Shown here: piece by piece, positions 11,916 through 23,155 of the stretch | Numbering within the stretch: the stretch's first letter is position 1 | How the letters are laid out: every line of letters begins with the position of its first letter | Assembly (NCBI GenBank): GCA_019648995.1 | Contig: BLXT01005777.1 | Span: forward strand, 2,515,711-2,539,897 | Source: Plakobranchus ocellatus | Taxonomy: Eukaryota; Mollusca; Gastropoda; Plakobranchidae | Length of the DNA: 24,187 nucleotides | Direction: 5' to 3' | Translations under genes and position numbers: made by a program | Notes under the pieces: model-generated | Told to the model about the DNA's origin: nothing | The model's input: only the letters and a program-made list of their open reading frames with translations | The model's database searches: none

Positions 11916-13268
11916 TCTGATATGAAAAGAATGGTTGCTTTGCTTCTATCTGAGCTCGCAAGGCGGATTTTGGGTGCATACATTCAGTTCTTTTGCCTTT
12001 TTTGATTTGAAATCCATTCTCTCATATGTAACTTCAGAAGAAAAAAGCCAAATCTTTCTGCAGCATTGAAATGTTTAATATCGGTCTATAATGAAATACA
12101 ACATTTTTTACGTTTGTTTCCCATCTCGGCTAAACCACATGACAGACCAGGTTAGGGTCATTGAATAAAAAGACGTTATCGCTGGTATTTCCTCCCTAGC
12201 TCCACTTTGCTTATGGCACATATTCCTGATTTCACCGTTTATTTCTAGGGTTTTTTTCTTTTTTTTTGTTTTGTTTTTTGTAACAAAAAAAAAGGGGTGG
12301 GGGGTGGGATAGATATTGCACCGCAATTACATATTCATGCTTTTATTGCATAGTGACAGCTAAAGGATTAAGAAGGTGCTTCAAAGATATTGAATTTGTT
12401 TTGCTTGTTTGTGTTAATGTTGCGATAGGTCAATTGACTCCTATCTTCAGCCTACATTTTTGTTTACGCTCTTTGTTGATATCCCAGGCTGACAATCTGG
12501 TGACTAAACACAATTCCTCTCTTTTCGAATCAACGCCTTTCGCTGTTTCTTTCAATCTTACTTTTGTCAGAGTAAGACTGTGCGTGTAGACAATATAGTA
12601 TTTAACATTTTTAAAAAAATACCAACCTTTTCTATGAGGGGTTGACTTAGCTCGCGTCTAAATGGATACAGGATATATAGATTTGTTTCTGTCCTCAGCA
12701 TCGCTATCATTATTGAACATTTTTTTAAAATAAATAAACATTACAGATAGGTTCTTTGATACTCAATCTAAAGAAAAAAAATGTGTGTGTCCGAAAAAGG
12801 ATAAAAAAAAGATCAGAGACCTGAACAATTATAGCGTATTATTTGAGATGTTTCTAAATTGAAAAGGATATATAAAGACAAAACAAAACAACGAATATCG
12901 GAATCTGCTAGACCGATTTTTGTCACCGAAAAGAATGTCGGTAGCTCTAGCTTTTGCTAATCAAGATTTAAATGTCATCTGAATTTCTCAATTGTATAAT
13001 GTACGCAACCACAGAAATCTAGTATGTATTACACAATTTCACCGAAGTAAAACAAAAAATACGGAACAACGGTCATACATGATTCATTTTTTTATGTTTC
13101 GACCTCCAACTCTTTCCAAAAATATTGGCTCAGAAAGTTTACCCTCTAACCTAAAGCAAAATGCACCAGCATCTTACGTTTGTAATACTATCATTCAAAA
13201 CCAAAGACAAATTCAGGATTTATGAAAATGTACTTAGAGTTTATTTCGATTTTTTGAAAGCACAGACT

Positions 13269-13290
13269 CACACATGCGCGCCTGCGCGCG
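13269..13290. repeat. alternating purine-pyrimidine CA/CG tract
   Basis: CACA followed by TGCGCGCC and TGCGCGCG, an almost strictly alternating purine-pyrimidine run in otherwise AT-rich DNA. Such runs can adopt left-handed Z-DNA. No gene lies next to it. Confidence 0.6.
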
Positions 13291-14354
13291 AACAAACATA
13301 AAAAAAATTGCTTTAATTTATATTTTCTTATGATGTAGTCATATTTATTTGTAGAAGGCAAAGTAGATCTAGATCCAATCCGGAATTTGATCTTAGTAGA
13401 GGCGTAAAATATAGACTGCTTTTGGGAATAAGATAATATTCAAAATTATGTTCTTTTATTTTTCAATTACAGTGTTTTACAACTGTTTATCGTATTCAGC
13501 AAAAAAGAGATGTTAAAGAACTGAACAATTGACCCTTATACAAAACGATACAAGCTGATATGCCCGGCCCAATCAAAGAGGCACAGCCAACTTTGCCATG
13601 CCATATCTCGTTGACGTTACACTATCACCGGTCTTGCCTTAAGAGTCAATTATTTTTATGACAATGTAACAGTATTCTTTCGACTTCTTCAATATTCTGA
13701 GCTAGCTTTCTATAGAAACATTTTCACTTTCAGCAAATCAGTGACTCTTAAAACAGACAAAAAAAAATTAATTTGACTGAACAGGTCTCGAATTGAATAG
13801 ACCATCATTCTTGGTTGCCTCTACAATAAAGACTGTAACCATGGAACAATAAAACAATTGAAATAAAAAAAAATGGTCAAGCTTTTGTTACTTTAAAAAA
13901 CTATTTCAAAAGGAAAAAAAGTCCTCCACATTGGCTCACACGCAAAAAAATTACATTAATATATTATACTGCCAGAAAAAAAGTTTTAAAATTTTCTTTA
14001 ACAGGGCAGTACGGGTGCAATGCCAATTCTGTGTGCACAAGAGATTAATGTCAAATAAAGACCTTTAAAAAATAGCGATGTGCCTATAGGCAAACAATAT
14101 AGTAAAAGCAACCTCAACAGATAAAAAAAGATGTTCTTATCAATAACAAACACAACGGATAAATGCCAATAATTTTCGTAAAGCAATCTTGCTACTTTCA
14201 GGAACAATAAAGAATACATTGTATCTGCGGCTATTCATATTGAATATCCTCCTTGACTAAAGCAAAAAAAAATGATATTGATTTACTGTCATCTTCATAA
14301 ATTGCTTATTTCCAACTTGAAAGATGTTCTTCTAGGGATATAAGGTACTTAATG

Positions 14355-14525
14355 CAATATGTGTCACTCCATACAGAAATATAAGTGGCATGTAATTTGG
14401 TGTTGATGAAACAGAGTTAGCGATGTGGAAAATGGGGATAAGATAAACTAGAGTTAATAACATGAATAAAATGAAGTGATGAAGATAATATTAAGAAAAA
14501 AGTGGGAACGGTGAAAAAGCCACAG
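14355..14525 (-). repeat. dispersed repeat copy B (homologue of 5143-5310)
   Basis: It shares with copy A the CAATA/TGTCACTCCATA end, the 15-mer AGCGATGTGGAAAAT (14419-14433) and TAATAACATGA (14455-14465). Between the last two landmarks it carries roughly 16-18 extra bases. The minus strand encodes a matching hydrophobic peptide, from IPIFHIA to FLYGVTHI (14362-14379), although the frame upstream is shifted relative to A. On the minus strand the extra bases end in AACTCTAG, a plausible splice acceptor. The match holds at both DNA and peptide level in the same frame. This suggests a shared coding ancestor, but no complete protein can be read. Confidence 0.45.
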
Positions 14526-14697
14526 AGCCGCTTATGATTGAGACAAATGCTAGTGTATCAGAATGCGCCTTTGGCACCGTAAACAATCATAAAAAAATTA
14601 CGCTTCCGTATTTTATAAATATATAATAACGAGCAATATTGGTCTGTCCTTCATTTTACTGTAAGCGATCACAGCTTTTTCTGGAGGAAGAAGTATT

Positions 14698-14850
14698 GTG
14701 TTGAAAATTACTGTAATGATGGCTGTGTTGTTGATGATGAAGATAACGAGGATAAAGATGATGTCAATGATGGTAATTATGCTGATTTTAATGATAACGA
14801 TGATTATTGTGAGGATCATGACGAAGATGATAATAATAAATAAAAATATG
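14698..14850. repeat. degenerate GAT/AAT trinucleotide repeat
   Basis: A decayed run of GAT, GAA and AAT triplets. The Ile-rich minus frame (14613-14873) and Met/Ile-rich plus frame (14698-14886) over it are translations of the repeat, not genes. Confidence 0.85.
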
Positions 14851-14886
14851 AGAACAAATGCCCGCGACATCAATTATCTAGCATAG

Positions 14887-15377
14887 TTATCCATGAGATG
14901 GGTAAAACTTCTTCGATATTCATAACACTTGGATGCACTTTATGTGACAATTAGATGAAGTAATTAGATTTTATCTTTAAAACAGCATGCAGGGAAGTAG
15001 CATCGTATGCTCAAATAGAAGCTATGTAGAGAAATATAATTTTCAACGCATTCCTTGAGCTTCAAACGAAAGAATGATTTAATCAACATATTCCAGCATT
15101 ATATACTTCCTTCTTTTATTCCAGGGCTGGTGGGGATGGTGGGGATGTTGAATATGCTTAGAGCGTTTGAAAAAATAGAAAAGAGAAAAAAGACTTCATC
15201 AAGTCTTAATGCTAGAGGCATATTGCTGTCTTGTGGTCAACTAAGATCGACCCCTCAGGTCAATACCTTCAGGGGTATCAGCAATGGGCAAGAGGTAAAT
15301 GAGACTTAAGGAATTGTTAAAAAAAAAACAAACCAAGAGTCAAGAGTACAAGATTTATAAGGCGCCACAGAATAACT

Positions 15378-15378
<1 letters not shown>
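14887..15378. other. gene-free stretch
   Basis: No gene is seen. An 84-codon plus frame at 15055-15309 has mixed composition and a GLVGMVGMLNML segment but no recognised domain or upstream signals. I treat it as chance. Confidence 0.5.
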
Positions 15379-15433
<55 letters not shown>

Positions 15434-15690
15434 ATTGGAGTAATAGAGTGAATGTGAATGGAAAAGACCGAAAAAGAGAGACAAAGAATGAGGGATAGAG
15501 ATCAAGACAGAATGCCCTATCAAATAAGGATGGATAGAGAGGCAAAATAGCGAGTGACAGAGAGAGGATGAGAATGAGAATAGCGAATAGAAGGGAGAGA
15601 GAGATAAAGAGAAAATCAAATTAGTCAATGAACAGGCGGAACAGCGAATGAAAGACAGAATGAGGAAGAGGAAGAGAGAGAGGACGGGTG
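15379..15690. repeat. (AG)n microsatellite with purine-rich flank
   Basis: A perfect AG run at 15379-15429 is followed by imperfect GA/GAAA-rich sequence to about 15690. The two Ser/Leu-rich minus frames (15306-15628) are products of the CT reading of this tract. Confidence 0.93.
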
Positions 15691-16748
15691 AGGTGTTCAG
15701 GCAGACTTGTAAAAGGTATTCGTGTATACAAAAGAAGCAAACATAAAGTAATGATAAAATACAAAAAAGGCCATAAGTGGATTCACATTATAAATCTAGA
15801 GTATATAAAGTCGAACTCACTTTAGGTAAAGGGGAAAAAATAACATAACTCGTTTGATCTTTGAATTTTTCTATCGGGAGCCAACTTTCTAGCTATGTCG
15901 AGTTTCCTGAAAAAATCAAATATCTTATTAAAAATGAAAAATAGGTTCATTTGATGGCCCAATGTGAGCTCAAGAAAAATTATAAAAGAATTGAGCCACA
16001 TCTGGTTTTTTTCTTTGGTACTAGATTCCCATTTGGAAAAAAAAAATGCTATCGCAAAGCAAGATACGGCAAAGTTGGGAAGAATACCACCTACCGAAAT
16101 TCTCTGAAAATTGCTGTCAGCTGAATCTAGTTTAGATCTTCATTTTTACTCTATCCATGATGATTCATTTTCGTTTTTCTTTTGATCTGCTTGAAAAAGT
16201 AATTCATAGGAATTTGTTGTTGTTCATTTTGTTCATTCATTCATTTATTTATACCATTTTATCTTTTGTAAATAATAGTTTGTTTGTTGTTTTTTTTCAT
16301 GTAAGTTCACACCCAGTCAAGTTTTTCAAGGAAAAGGCAAAGTGCTGAATATCTTTCTTAATCTAAATAAAAGTAACCTAGACTTTGAAAAAAGTAGTGG
16401 ATCTCCTGCAACTTTTCATCAGCGGCTAAAAAACGAAACAGGAGGGTTTAAAATACGTTATGTTAAGGTGATAGTATTAATTATGCATATAGTTAAAATC
16501 TTTCCAGTTAGCTTTTTTTTCAGAGCACCATGTGACTTAGTGTTCCGGATTGTTAATGCAAACAAATAAAATAATTTAGTCTGCTTTATGGGAAGCAGAG
16601 GGTTCAGTTAAAACTCTGGTTGTTTCATAAGATGCGCAGCTGCAAGTTATTATACTGATTGAAATAGTTGGATAACCTAGAGCAGAGGGAGAAACTTTCA
16701 AGTATTGATTCTGATTCAAATCTCGTTACCAATATTTTTTCCATCGCT
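15691..16748. other. gene-free stretch
   Basis: No gene or element is recognisable. The plus frames at 16157-16348 and 16342-16569 (63 and 75 codons) overlap slightly in different frames and lack any known motif. Confidence 0.55.
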
Positions 16749-16749
16749 G

Positions 16750-16838
<89 letters not shown>

Positions 16839-16849
16839 TATATATATAT
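16750..16849. repeat. compound (TA)n-(GA)n-(TA)n microsatellite
   Basis: TA units run from 16750 with one TATG interruption, then GA units from about 16794 to 16839 with one CA interruption, then TA units again to 16849. The layout is close to symmetrical. Open frames across it on both strands (Tyr/Ile, Arg/Glu or Ser/Leu repeats) are artefacts. Confidence 0.93.
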
Positions 16850-17265
16850 CATTTAAAGTACAGTTTTATAGATCTGTACTAAGCCTACAACGGGCCAATA
16901 GGCACTCGTGCGGCTCTCTTCTTCTGAAATGGTTTTGCTCCTTCATGCAAAAAAAAAAGAGAGAGACCTGTTTCCGGTCTCATCGATTTCAGTAATCAAT
17001 TCGCCTGCTTTTATGCTTCTTCAAATTACATCTAGATCTAGATTTTAATTAATTGACTTAAAAATAGTTTTTTTAAAACTGTTGCTTTCTCAAAAACTTG
17101 AGTGTTGTGTTCTTAGATAAGAAAAGTTTTTTCATCGATATCAAATCTTGACTTTGTTATTGTCGCTCTCATCACTCTTCCTAATTAGATCTAGCCCCCG
17201 ATGCAGTTCCAGTCTTTTAGTAGAATTGACCTAACCCATATCTTGATATCAAGATGTCTTATCAT
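16850..17265. other. gene-free stretch with AGATCTAG words
   Basis: No gene is seen. ATCTAGATCTAGAT lies at 17030-17043 and TAGATCTAG at 17186-17194. A short GA run occurs near 16958. Confidence 0.6.
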
Positions 17266-17307
17266 TTTCATCATTATTATCATCATCATCAACATAGTAG
17301 CAGTAGC

Positions 17308-17384
<77 letters not shown>
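17266..17384. repeat. (AGT)n trinucleotide microsatellite
   Basis: ATT/ATC triplets lead into a near-perfect AGT run from about 17295 to 17384. The poly-Val (plus) and poly-Thr (minus) frames here are repeat translations. The reading frame continues on both sides without any recognisable domain, so I do not regard it as a coding homopolymer. Confidence 0.93.
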
Positions 17385-18130
17385 AAGTTTTATTTCTATT
17401 GTTCCGTTGTTGCTTTGATTGTTTTTTGTCTTGGATTTTGTTGAAATTCAGCAGAGCATTCACACCTACATGAATAAATAGAGCCAAAACAATTCCGATT
17501 ACTTCCCAAAATAACAATTGTAGAAACACATTTATAACATTATGAGGAGTCTTCGGCTTAACTCACGTGCATAACCTATCAACAATAAAAATTAGTATAC
17601 AGAGACATGCGAATTGATCATTAAACTACGTTTGATATTGTATTTCTTAATATACACATCGATCTCTTGATATTATCATTTCTCAGAAGCTCTAGTTTAG
17701 TAGAACTATAGATACAATACATATGAAATTTCTTGCTTCTCTTAAAATATGTTTTCATATTAGAACGATTACCGCTGAAAAACATAGCCCATAGTGAGAG
17801 AAATGTTGGAAAAGACGACTTTTGAACTAAAGCGTAGAATTTTTAGCTTTCCAACTTAATCTAGGCCTTTCTTGATATTACCTTAAGCCGACGTTGCATA
17901 TTTTCGCCTATTTCTATAATTGTTTTTACACAAATCGGATTTCACAACACAAAAAGTATGCTTTTTTATTCTCAATAAAAATTGAAGCGGATTATTCTCT
18001 CCTTCCGACACGTTAGCATCATAGTTTCCAATGAAATCTGTTCCCTCTTTGCCGAATCAAGGGACTTAATAAGACTGCACCAATACCCATAATTTCGTTC
18101 GAGTGAAACCATCGAATGGACCTCCTCAAT
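17385..18130. other. gene-free stretch
   Basis: AT-rich sequence with no recognisable gene, RNA or element. Confidence 0.6.
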
Positions 18131-18180
18131 AATCTAGATCTCGATCTAGATTCACAATCAAGATACAGGCCTATAGGCCT
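18131..18180. repeat. pair of near-perfect palindromes (AATCTAGATC and AGGCCTATAGGCCT)
   Basis: AATCTAGATC at 18131-18140 and GATCTAGATT at 18143-18152 are perfect 10-base arms around a 2-base centre. Only 14 bases on, AGGCCTATAGGCCT (18167-18180) is a perfect 14-base palindrome. Another TAGATCTAGATT lies at 18349-18360. They may be cruciform-prone sites or remnants of an amplified short repeat. Confidence 0.7.
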
Positions 18181-18462
18181 ACACCTGTTTTACTTTAACT
18201 CCTCATTCACAATTATAGATTTCCTCTTTAGATGCCTTTTATATAAAAACAAAAAAATCTCTAAACGAGTCGAAAAACAGTTTACGTGTACAGAACTACA
18301 ATCTGCTATTTCTAGATGTTATTTCTCTTATCCATAATATGCCTCTTATAGATCTAGATTTTGATGTAGCTCTATATTAAGTAATAGATGATAGATGTTA
18401 ATCCTAAGATTATCAAGCCTAAAAAACTGTTAAAAAGTAAAAAAGGAAAGTTTGTCCCACAC

Positions 18463-18695
18463 TTAGTCTAAGCATTGGGTAACCAGGAGTAGGGTCTTGA
18501 TTTTTTTGGCATATGGCATTATGAGGTAGGCTGTCATTGCTTTCCTCGCCGCCTTTACTTGCGCCGGGTCTTAAGAGACCTAGCTACCCATTTAGTGCTA
18601 GGAGCAATGAAAAATTGACTTGGCCCGGACTGGGATTCGAACCTGGGATCTTTGACTTGGTAGCAAACTGCCCTACCAGATAGGCCACCGCTCCT
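18463..18695 (-). mobile_element. tRNA-derived SINE, copy 1 (best head)
   Basis: The minus strand begins with a 75-base tRNA-like head (18695 down to 18621). It has an A-box-like TGGCCTATCTGG (18676-18687) and a perfect B box GGTTCGAATCC (18633-18643). The acceptor ends do not pair and the T-stem is mismatched, so it is not a working tRNA gene. The body runs on to about 18463 and aligns with two other segments. AAGAGACCTAGCT (18573-18585) and TGGCCCGGA (18621-18629) match copy 2. GTCAATT and ATCAAGACC (reverse complement at 18493-18501) match copy 3. The head supplies an internal RNA polymerase III promoter in such elements; amplification would depend on a partner LINE. Confidence 0.8.
18621..18695 (-). 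promoter_or_regulatory. split A/B-box pol III promoter of the SINE head
   Basis: The A box (18676-18687) and B box (18633-18643) have tRNA-like spacing. The B box matches GGTTCGANTCC exactly. Whether it is still transcribed cannot be judged from the sequence. Confidence 0.6.
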
Positions 18696-19615
18696 CAAAC
18701 AAACAAAAACAAACTCTCAGATCGACGCAGAACTGAGAGCAGAGACCTAATGATACTATTCATTTTATCTAGAATTTTATTCCTAAGATAAGAAGTAAAC
18801 GCTTATAGTGAGAAAAAAGGAAAGAAAAAAGTACTCCAATAGTTACTGTTCAAAACTTCTATATACTTTACTGTATAATAATATTTAAACGGGAAGACAA
18901 ATTTGCAGGCTATGCAAAACAAATGAACATAAACAATTATATATATAAAACATACATATAAAACTTTATAACCTGTATCAAAATCACCCCCATTCTATGC
19001 CCTTAGAACAGCATTAATCTTATGCTTAGATTTAAACCTAGAGTCATAGTTTCAGGATAAGATTGTATGAAAGACCTTTTCAAGCAAGAAAATTGGTAAA
19101 GAGACATAATAACCAAAGAACTTAAGACTTGGAAACAACCAATGAAAACGTATGGATCATTATATTCAAGATTCTTATATTTAGGATAAAAGAATCTTTT
19201 GGTCTTTACTTTAGCTTCGGCAACTGCTATTAAAAGAGGGCATGGAACATTGGACAATAAATTAAATTGAAACATAATGTACATGGTATTTTGTCTGGCA
19301 AGAAAGTTAATTAACTCATCTAACTTTTTACCCAAGAAAAAAATGCCATGAAAATTTTATTCAGCTTCGTCAAGAACGAAAACAAGAAAATGTTTTAAGA
19401 AAAGAGACCTTTTATTTTAAAGCACGTGGGTAAAAAAAAAAACAGCATTCTTGTTTCGTATCTAATAGCCCTGCCTTGTTGAATGCATCCCAATTAAGCT
19501 TATTTGGTATTTATACGAAAATAAAGATTGTGCTAAAACCCTGATCTTTCTTTTCAAAGCTTATGCAGTTAAAACATAGGGAACTTTTAGAAATTGTAGA
19601 GACACAATACAAAAA
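18696..19615. other. gene-free stretch with a 110-codon chance frame
   Basis: The minus frame 19003-19335 (110 codons from its first Met) is the longest one outside repeats and contains one hydrophobic stretch, around VFIGCFQVLSSLVIMSLY. I recognise no family in it. I see no support from splice sites or a second exon, so I leave it as a probable chance frame. Confidence 0.5.
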
Positions 19616-19619
19616 TAAA

Positions 19620-19844
<225 letters not shown>

Positions 19845-20098
19845 TCTTTGCCCTCTTTGCTATTCCTTGAGCCAAATAGGCCTGGTTAGAGCATCCACCT
19901 GGGCTAAAATGCTTTCACCCTTTCACCAACTCTTTTATTATTTCTCTCATTTTCCAATATGAATGCCTAAGTTTGTCAGTGATTATAGTAAGCTTCCCGT
20001 GGATGATTCTGTTTTTCAAGCGTAATGATTATGTCTCTGAGGAATAGCAATATTTATATTTCTGCTTTATTCGATTTTTTTATATCATGTATCTAATA

Positions 20099-20105
20099 AT
20101 ATATA

Positions 20106-20156
<51 letters not shown>
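20099..20156. repeat. (AT)n microsatellite
   Basis: About 58 bases of AT with a single C interruption near the start. It is self-complementary. Confidence 0.95.
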
Positions 20157-20159
<3 letters not shown>

Positions 20160-21452
20160 ACTGTTATGCATCTTTTGTTTTCATATTATCGCTTATTAAT
20201 TGCACATGTTTGTGACACTGCTTCATATTAGTAAAATTTAAACCCTGTGAGAGGTATTTGTGAATCTATTTAGTAGAATATTCGGCTCTTACAATGTTTT
20301 CTTCCGCTTCTTTTTTTAATGACGACTTACAATGATAAACTAATATTCACAACTTAAGCCCTGAATCTATCATGCCCTATGACAAAATAGGTGATATGGA
20401 ATGGTTGATTGATTAGCTTCTCCAGTTTGTTTCAAAAATATTTCCACTTGAAAAAGGATTTCTCATCAAAAACCTTTTTTTTTTCTGCGTCTAGATTGTT
20501 ACTTCAATTTCATCCCCCCACTTTTGATTCTTTAATCTACCTTTCATCTCATGAAGGGAACGTGTTTCAATCATCCAGTCAACTTCAAAGAAATGCTTTA
20601 ATACTTAGAAGACTCAAATTTTTTAACACATCAGATTAAAAAAGAAATAATAATAAAAAATAAGAGCCGCCTCAATCATTGATCAATTTTGTCTTCAAGC
20701 CTAGAATTGTTTCATCTAAATTTGACTAAAGACAGCCGCTCTCCTCAGCTTAACTCAGAAATTGTTCTTTCTTTAATATTGTTTAGCTTGAAATTACAAA
20801 ATGTAAAATAAAATATTTGCTCACATGCACGTTTCTAATGGCTTTATTAATCCTTTTTTGTTCGATTCCTGAATGTGATTATTACTCAATAATAATTTGG
20901 TTTTAGTATGAAATCTGGATGTTTTGATTATTTACTCCTTTATGATTTTTCTTTTTCTTTTTTTTTCTTTTTACGTATGTCTTTTTTGTCAGATAAATTT
21001 ATGTGCCAGCCATACCCTTTCAAACCCACTATTTTTTTTTATCATTTTTCTCCTCAGATTAGAACTCACTGAAAGCTTTAATAGAAATGCACCACTTTGA
21101 AACAGCGGATTACGAGAGGTGTGATAAATGCCAGTTGGGGGCAAATATATTCTCTCTCCTTTCTTCTGTTTCGCTATCATTTTTAACAGGATCCAGCAAG
21201 AAGTAAATATAAAACAAACTAAGTCACCTTTTGATAGGACTTTTCGTTTGGCTCATCGTGGTGGTTTTTCATTGCTTTGCGAACTCGCTCCCAGATCGGA
21301 GAACTCTTTGTCATCCGGCGAGATGGGGGCGTTTAAAGCCTGAGATCATTTAGCAGCCAATGTTTTTTTATATAAATAAAAACCTTTTTTTCTCAAGTTG
21401 CTCTAATAGCCAAATTGCTGATTATATTGAAGAAAATGTATATTTGAAAGTA
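20157..21452. other. gene-free stretch
   Basis: No gene is recognisable. An AATAATAATAA run lies near 20645-20662 and T-rich runs near 20948-20972. A GC-richer patch at about 21240-21345 contrasts with its surroundings. It lies within a 71-codon plus frame (21128-21343) of unknown meaning. Confidence 0.55.
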
Positions 21453-21706
21453 TTAGTCCAATACCCAGGGAGAGCATGAAGAAGGCAGGAATAAGCCCTT
21501 GACGTTTTTTACTTGACCTACACTATTGTGAGATAGTTTGACCTTTTTTTGTCCTCGCCAAATTTACTGTCGACGAGTCTTTGAAGAGACCTAGCTCACT
21601 AAGTGATGCTTAGTCAACATATTTGAAATTCCTTGGCCCGGAGGGAGAAATAAAGGCATCATCGATCCCGTAAGAGCTAACAAATGCTTTACTTATTGCC
21701 CCCGGG
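21453..21706 (-). mobile_element. tRNA-derived SINE, copy 2 (decayed)
   Basis: It aligns along its length with copy 1 in the same orientation. Shared words are TTAGTC at the 3' end (21453-21458), CCTCGCC (21553-21559), the 13-mer AAGAGACCTAGCT (21584-21596) and TGGCCCGGA (21634-21642). A weak head alignment runs through GATC and the CCTAC-like region to about 21706. The B box is destroyed, so the promoter is dead. Confidence 0.65.
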
Positions 21707-21714
21707 TGATAAAT

Positions 21715-22474
21715 TCTATTGACTTTAATTCAAATTTGGACTAACTCTGCTTGTGTCGTCAGCTCTCACAAACAAATTTTCCATTTTACTTTTCATGAGT
21801 TTAATATCTAGATTTGTTTTCGGTGGTCGATTTTAACATCACGAGAGGACAAAGAACTATGAATTAAAAATTCTTGTATAAGACTGTCATCTCAGTTCCT
21901 TTGCCACTTTTTCAGCTATTTTGCGTGGTATAAACCTCTCGACAAGATATTCTACTTTAGGGAAAAGGTAACGGTAATAGTGCAAAAATATTTGTGCTTT
22001 TACAGTTGTCTAGAAATATGAAAGCATGAAAAAAGGAAAGAAAGAAAGAAGACTGTTTACTCAAGCAGTGTAATGTTACGCGATGGTCCTCTGCCAAGCC
22101 AAAAATCGATCTACAGACCAGTTCACCGCTCGAAGGTCCCTGCTAGCAATGATTAAAGAAAAACTGCTAGAAAAAAGGGCAAAGTTATTACAGCAATGTT
22201 ATACTCTAGACTCTTCTTTGTTTGCTTTACGACTTTTGAGATGTTGAGGTTCTGTTTTTAATGAGAAAGCGGGAAACTTGGATTTGTTTTTCGATTACTA
22301 TCAAGAACTTTAAAGATCTGGAGAGGATACTTCACCGATAAACGTCCCTTTTTTTTCTAGCAGCGTAAACAAACTTGAAGAGTTTGAACCAAAACAAATG
22401 CAGAGAAAATACGACCCTTTTCGCACTATCACTTGTTTTGTCTATATTTCACTCATTTATTGATTTTGATCGAT
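21715..22474. other. gene-free stretch
   Basis: No gene is recognised. A 54-codon plus frame at 22083-22247 crosses a GC-richer patch (22081-22150) but shows no family signature. Confidence 0.5.
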
Positions 22475-22476
22475 GT

Positions 22477-22534
<58 letters not shown>

Positions 22535-22598
22535 TTCTCTCTCTCTCTCTCTCTCACTCACTCTCTCTCCCCCCCCTCTCCCTCTCTCTCTTTCTTTC
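22475..22598. repeat. (CT)n microsatellite with CTAT units
   Basis: A CT run, then CTAT units near 22515-22534, CT again, a short C-run near 22569 and further CT/CTTT. The two overlapping Ser/Leu plus frames (22375-22669) exist only because of it. Confidence 0.95.
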
Positions 22599-23155
22599 TG
22601 ATTCTTCGTTCCCTCTTACTAATGAAGGCTTTTTTCAACAATAAAATGTATCTCATCATTATTATGTGAGAATGAGCGCATATAAACAGCAACCAATGGT
22701 CAGCTATGCAAAGATTACTGAGAGAGGATGGAAACTCGAATTGAATTTGGGTGATCTGAAAGCATTACTCTACAAGCTAGGCAGCAGACTGATTAACCAA
22801 AAGATTGTATTTTACGATACAGTTGTCTGAGAAGGCTTTTGCCGACCAAGTGTTTCATGAAAAGGAGCAGTAAAAACAACTTGACGTCTTTAAAGTTTTC
22901 TTTTTTGTCGATCATATAAAAATATGAGAGGCAATAAGGAACATTTCTTCATTCTTCTGCTCAGCTTTTTAAAGATTATTTCCATTAATTGGACCTTTTC
23001 TAAAGTCCGCAGGATACGAACAAAGTTTAACCTACAATAAACGCTTCAAACTCGTAGTGGTCTCTTCTTTTAAGAGTCAATTAATTTTATTTTTGTGACT
23101 TTATTGCAACTTTAGCATGTTGAATGGTTCAAAATCTGTCTTCGCTGCCTTGTTT
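22599..23155. other. gene-free stretch
   Basis: I see no gene, element or notable repeat here. Confidence 0.55.

Larger units (their letters stand above)
10431..14354. other. gene-free stretch, about 3.9 kb
   Basis: No gene, RNA gene or transposon is recognisable. Open frames are at most 78 codons (plus 12353-12589) and lack domains. Minor structure includes GATTTC-like units at about 11578-11596, a poly-T at 11635-11649, mixed T/A/G homopolymers at 12250-12305 and an AGATCTAGATCC word at 13364-13376. Confidence 0.6.

Noticed and set aside
17191-17529. 112-codon frame with a poly-Thr run and its antisense poly-Val frame
   Set aside because: They are the AGT microsatellite read on each strand. 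The flanking residues show no domain.
18621-18695. Functional tRNA gene on the minus strand
   Set aside because: The B box is perfect and the length is right. However, the acceptor ends are not complementary, the T-stem is mismatched, and the sequence continues into a body shared with two other copies, so it is a SINE head.
19003-19335. 110-codon minus frame with a hydrophobic segment
   Set aside because: Its length is about what chance gives in 24 kb of AT-rich DNA. I saw no family motif and no supporting neighbouring exon.
22083-22247. 54-codon plus frame over a GC-richer patch
   Set aside because: A stop lies just upstream. It is short, carries no recognisable motif, and has no splice or regulatory support.
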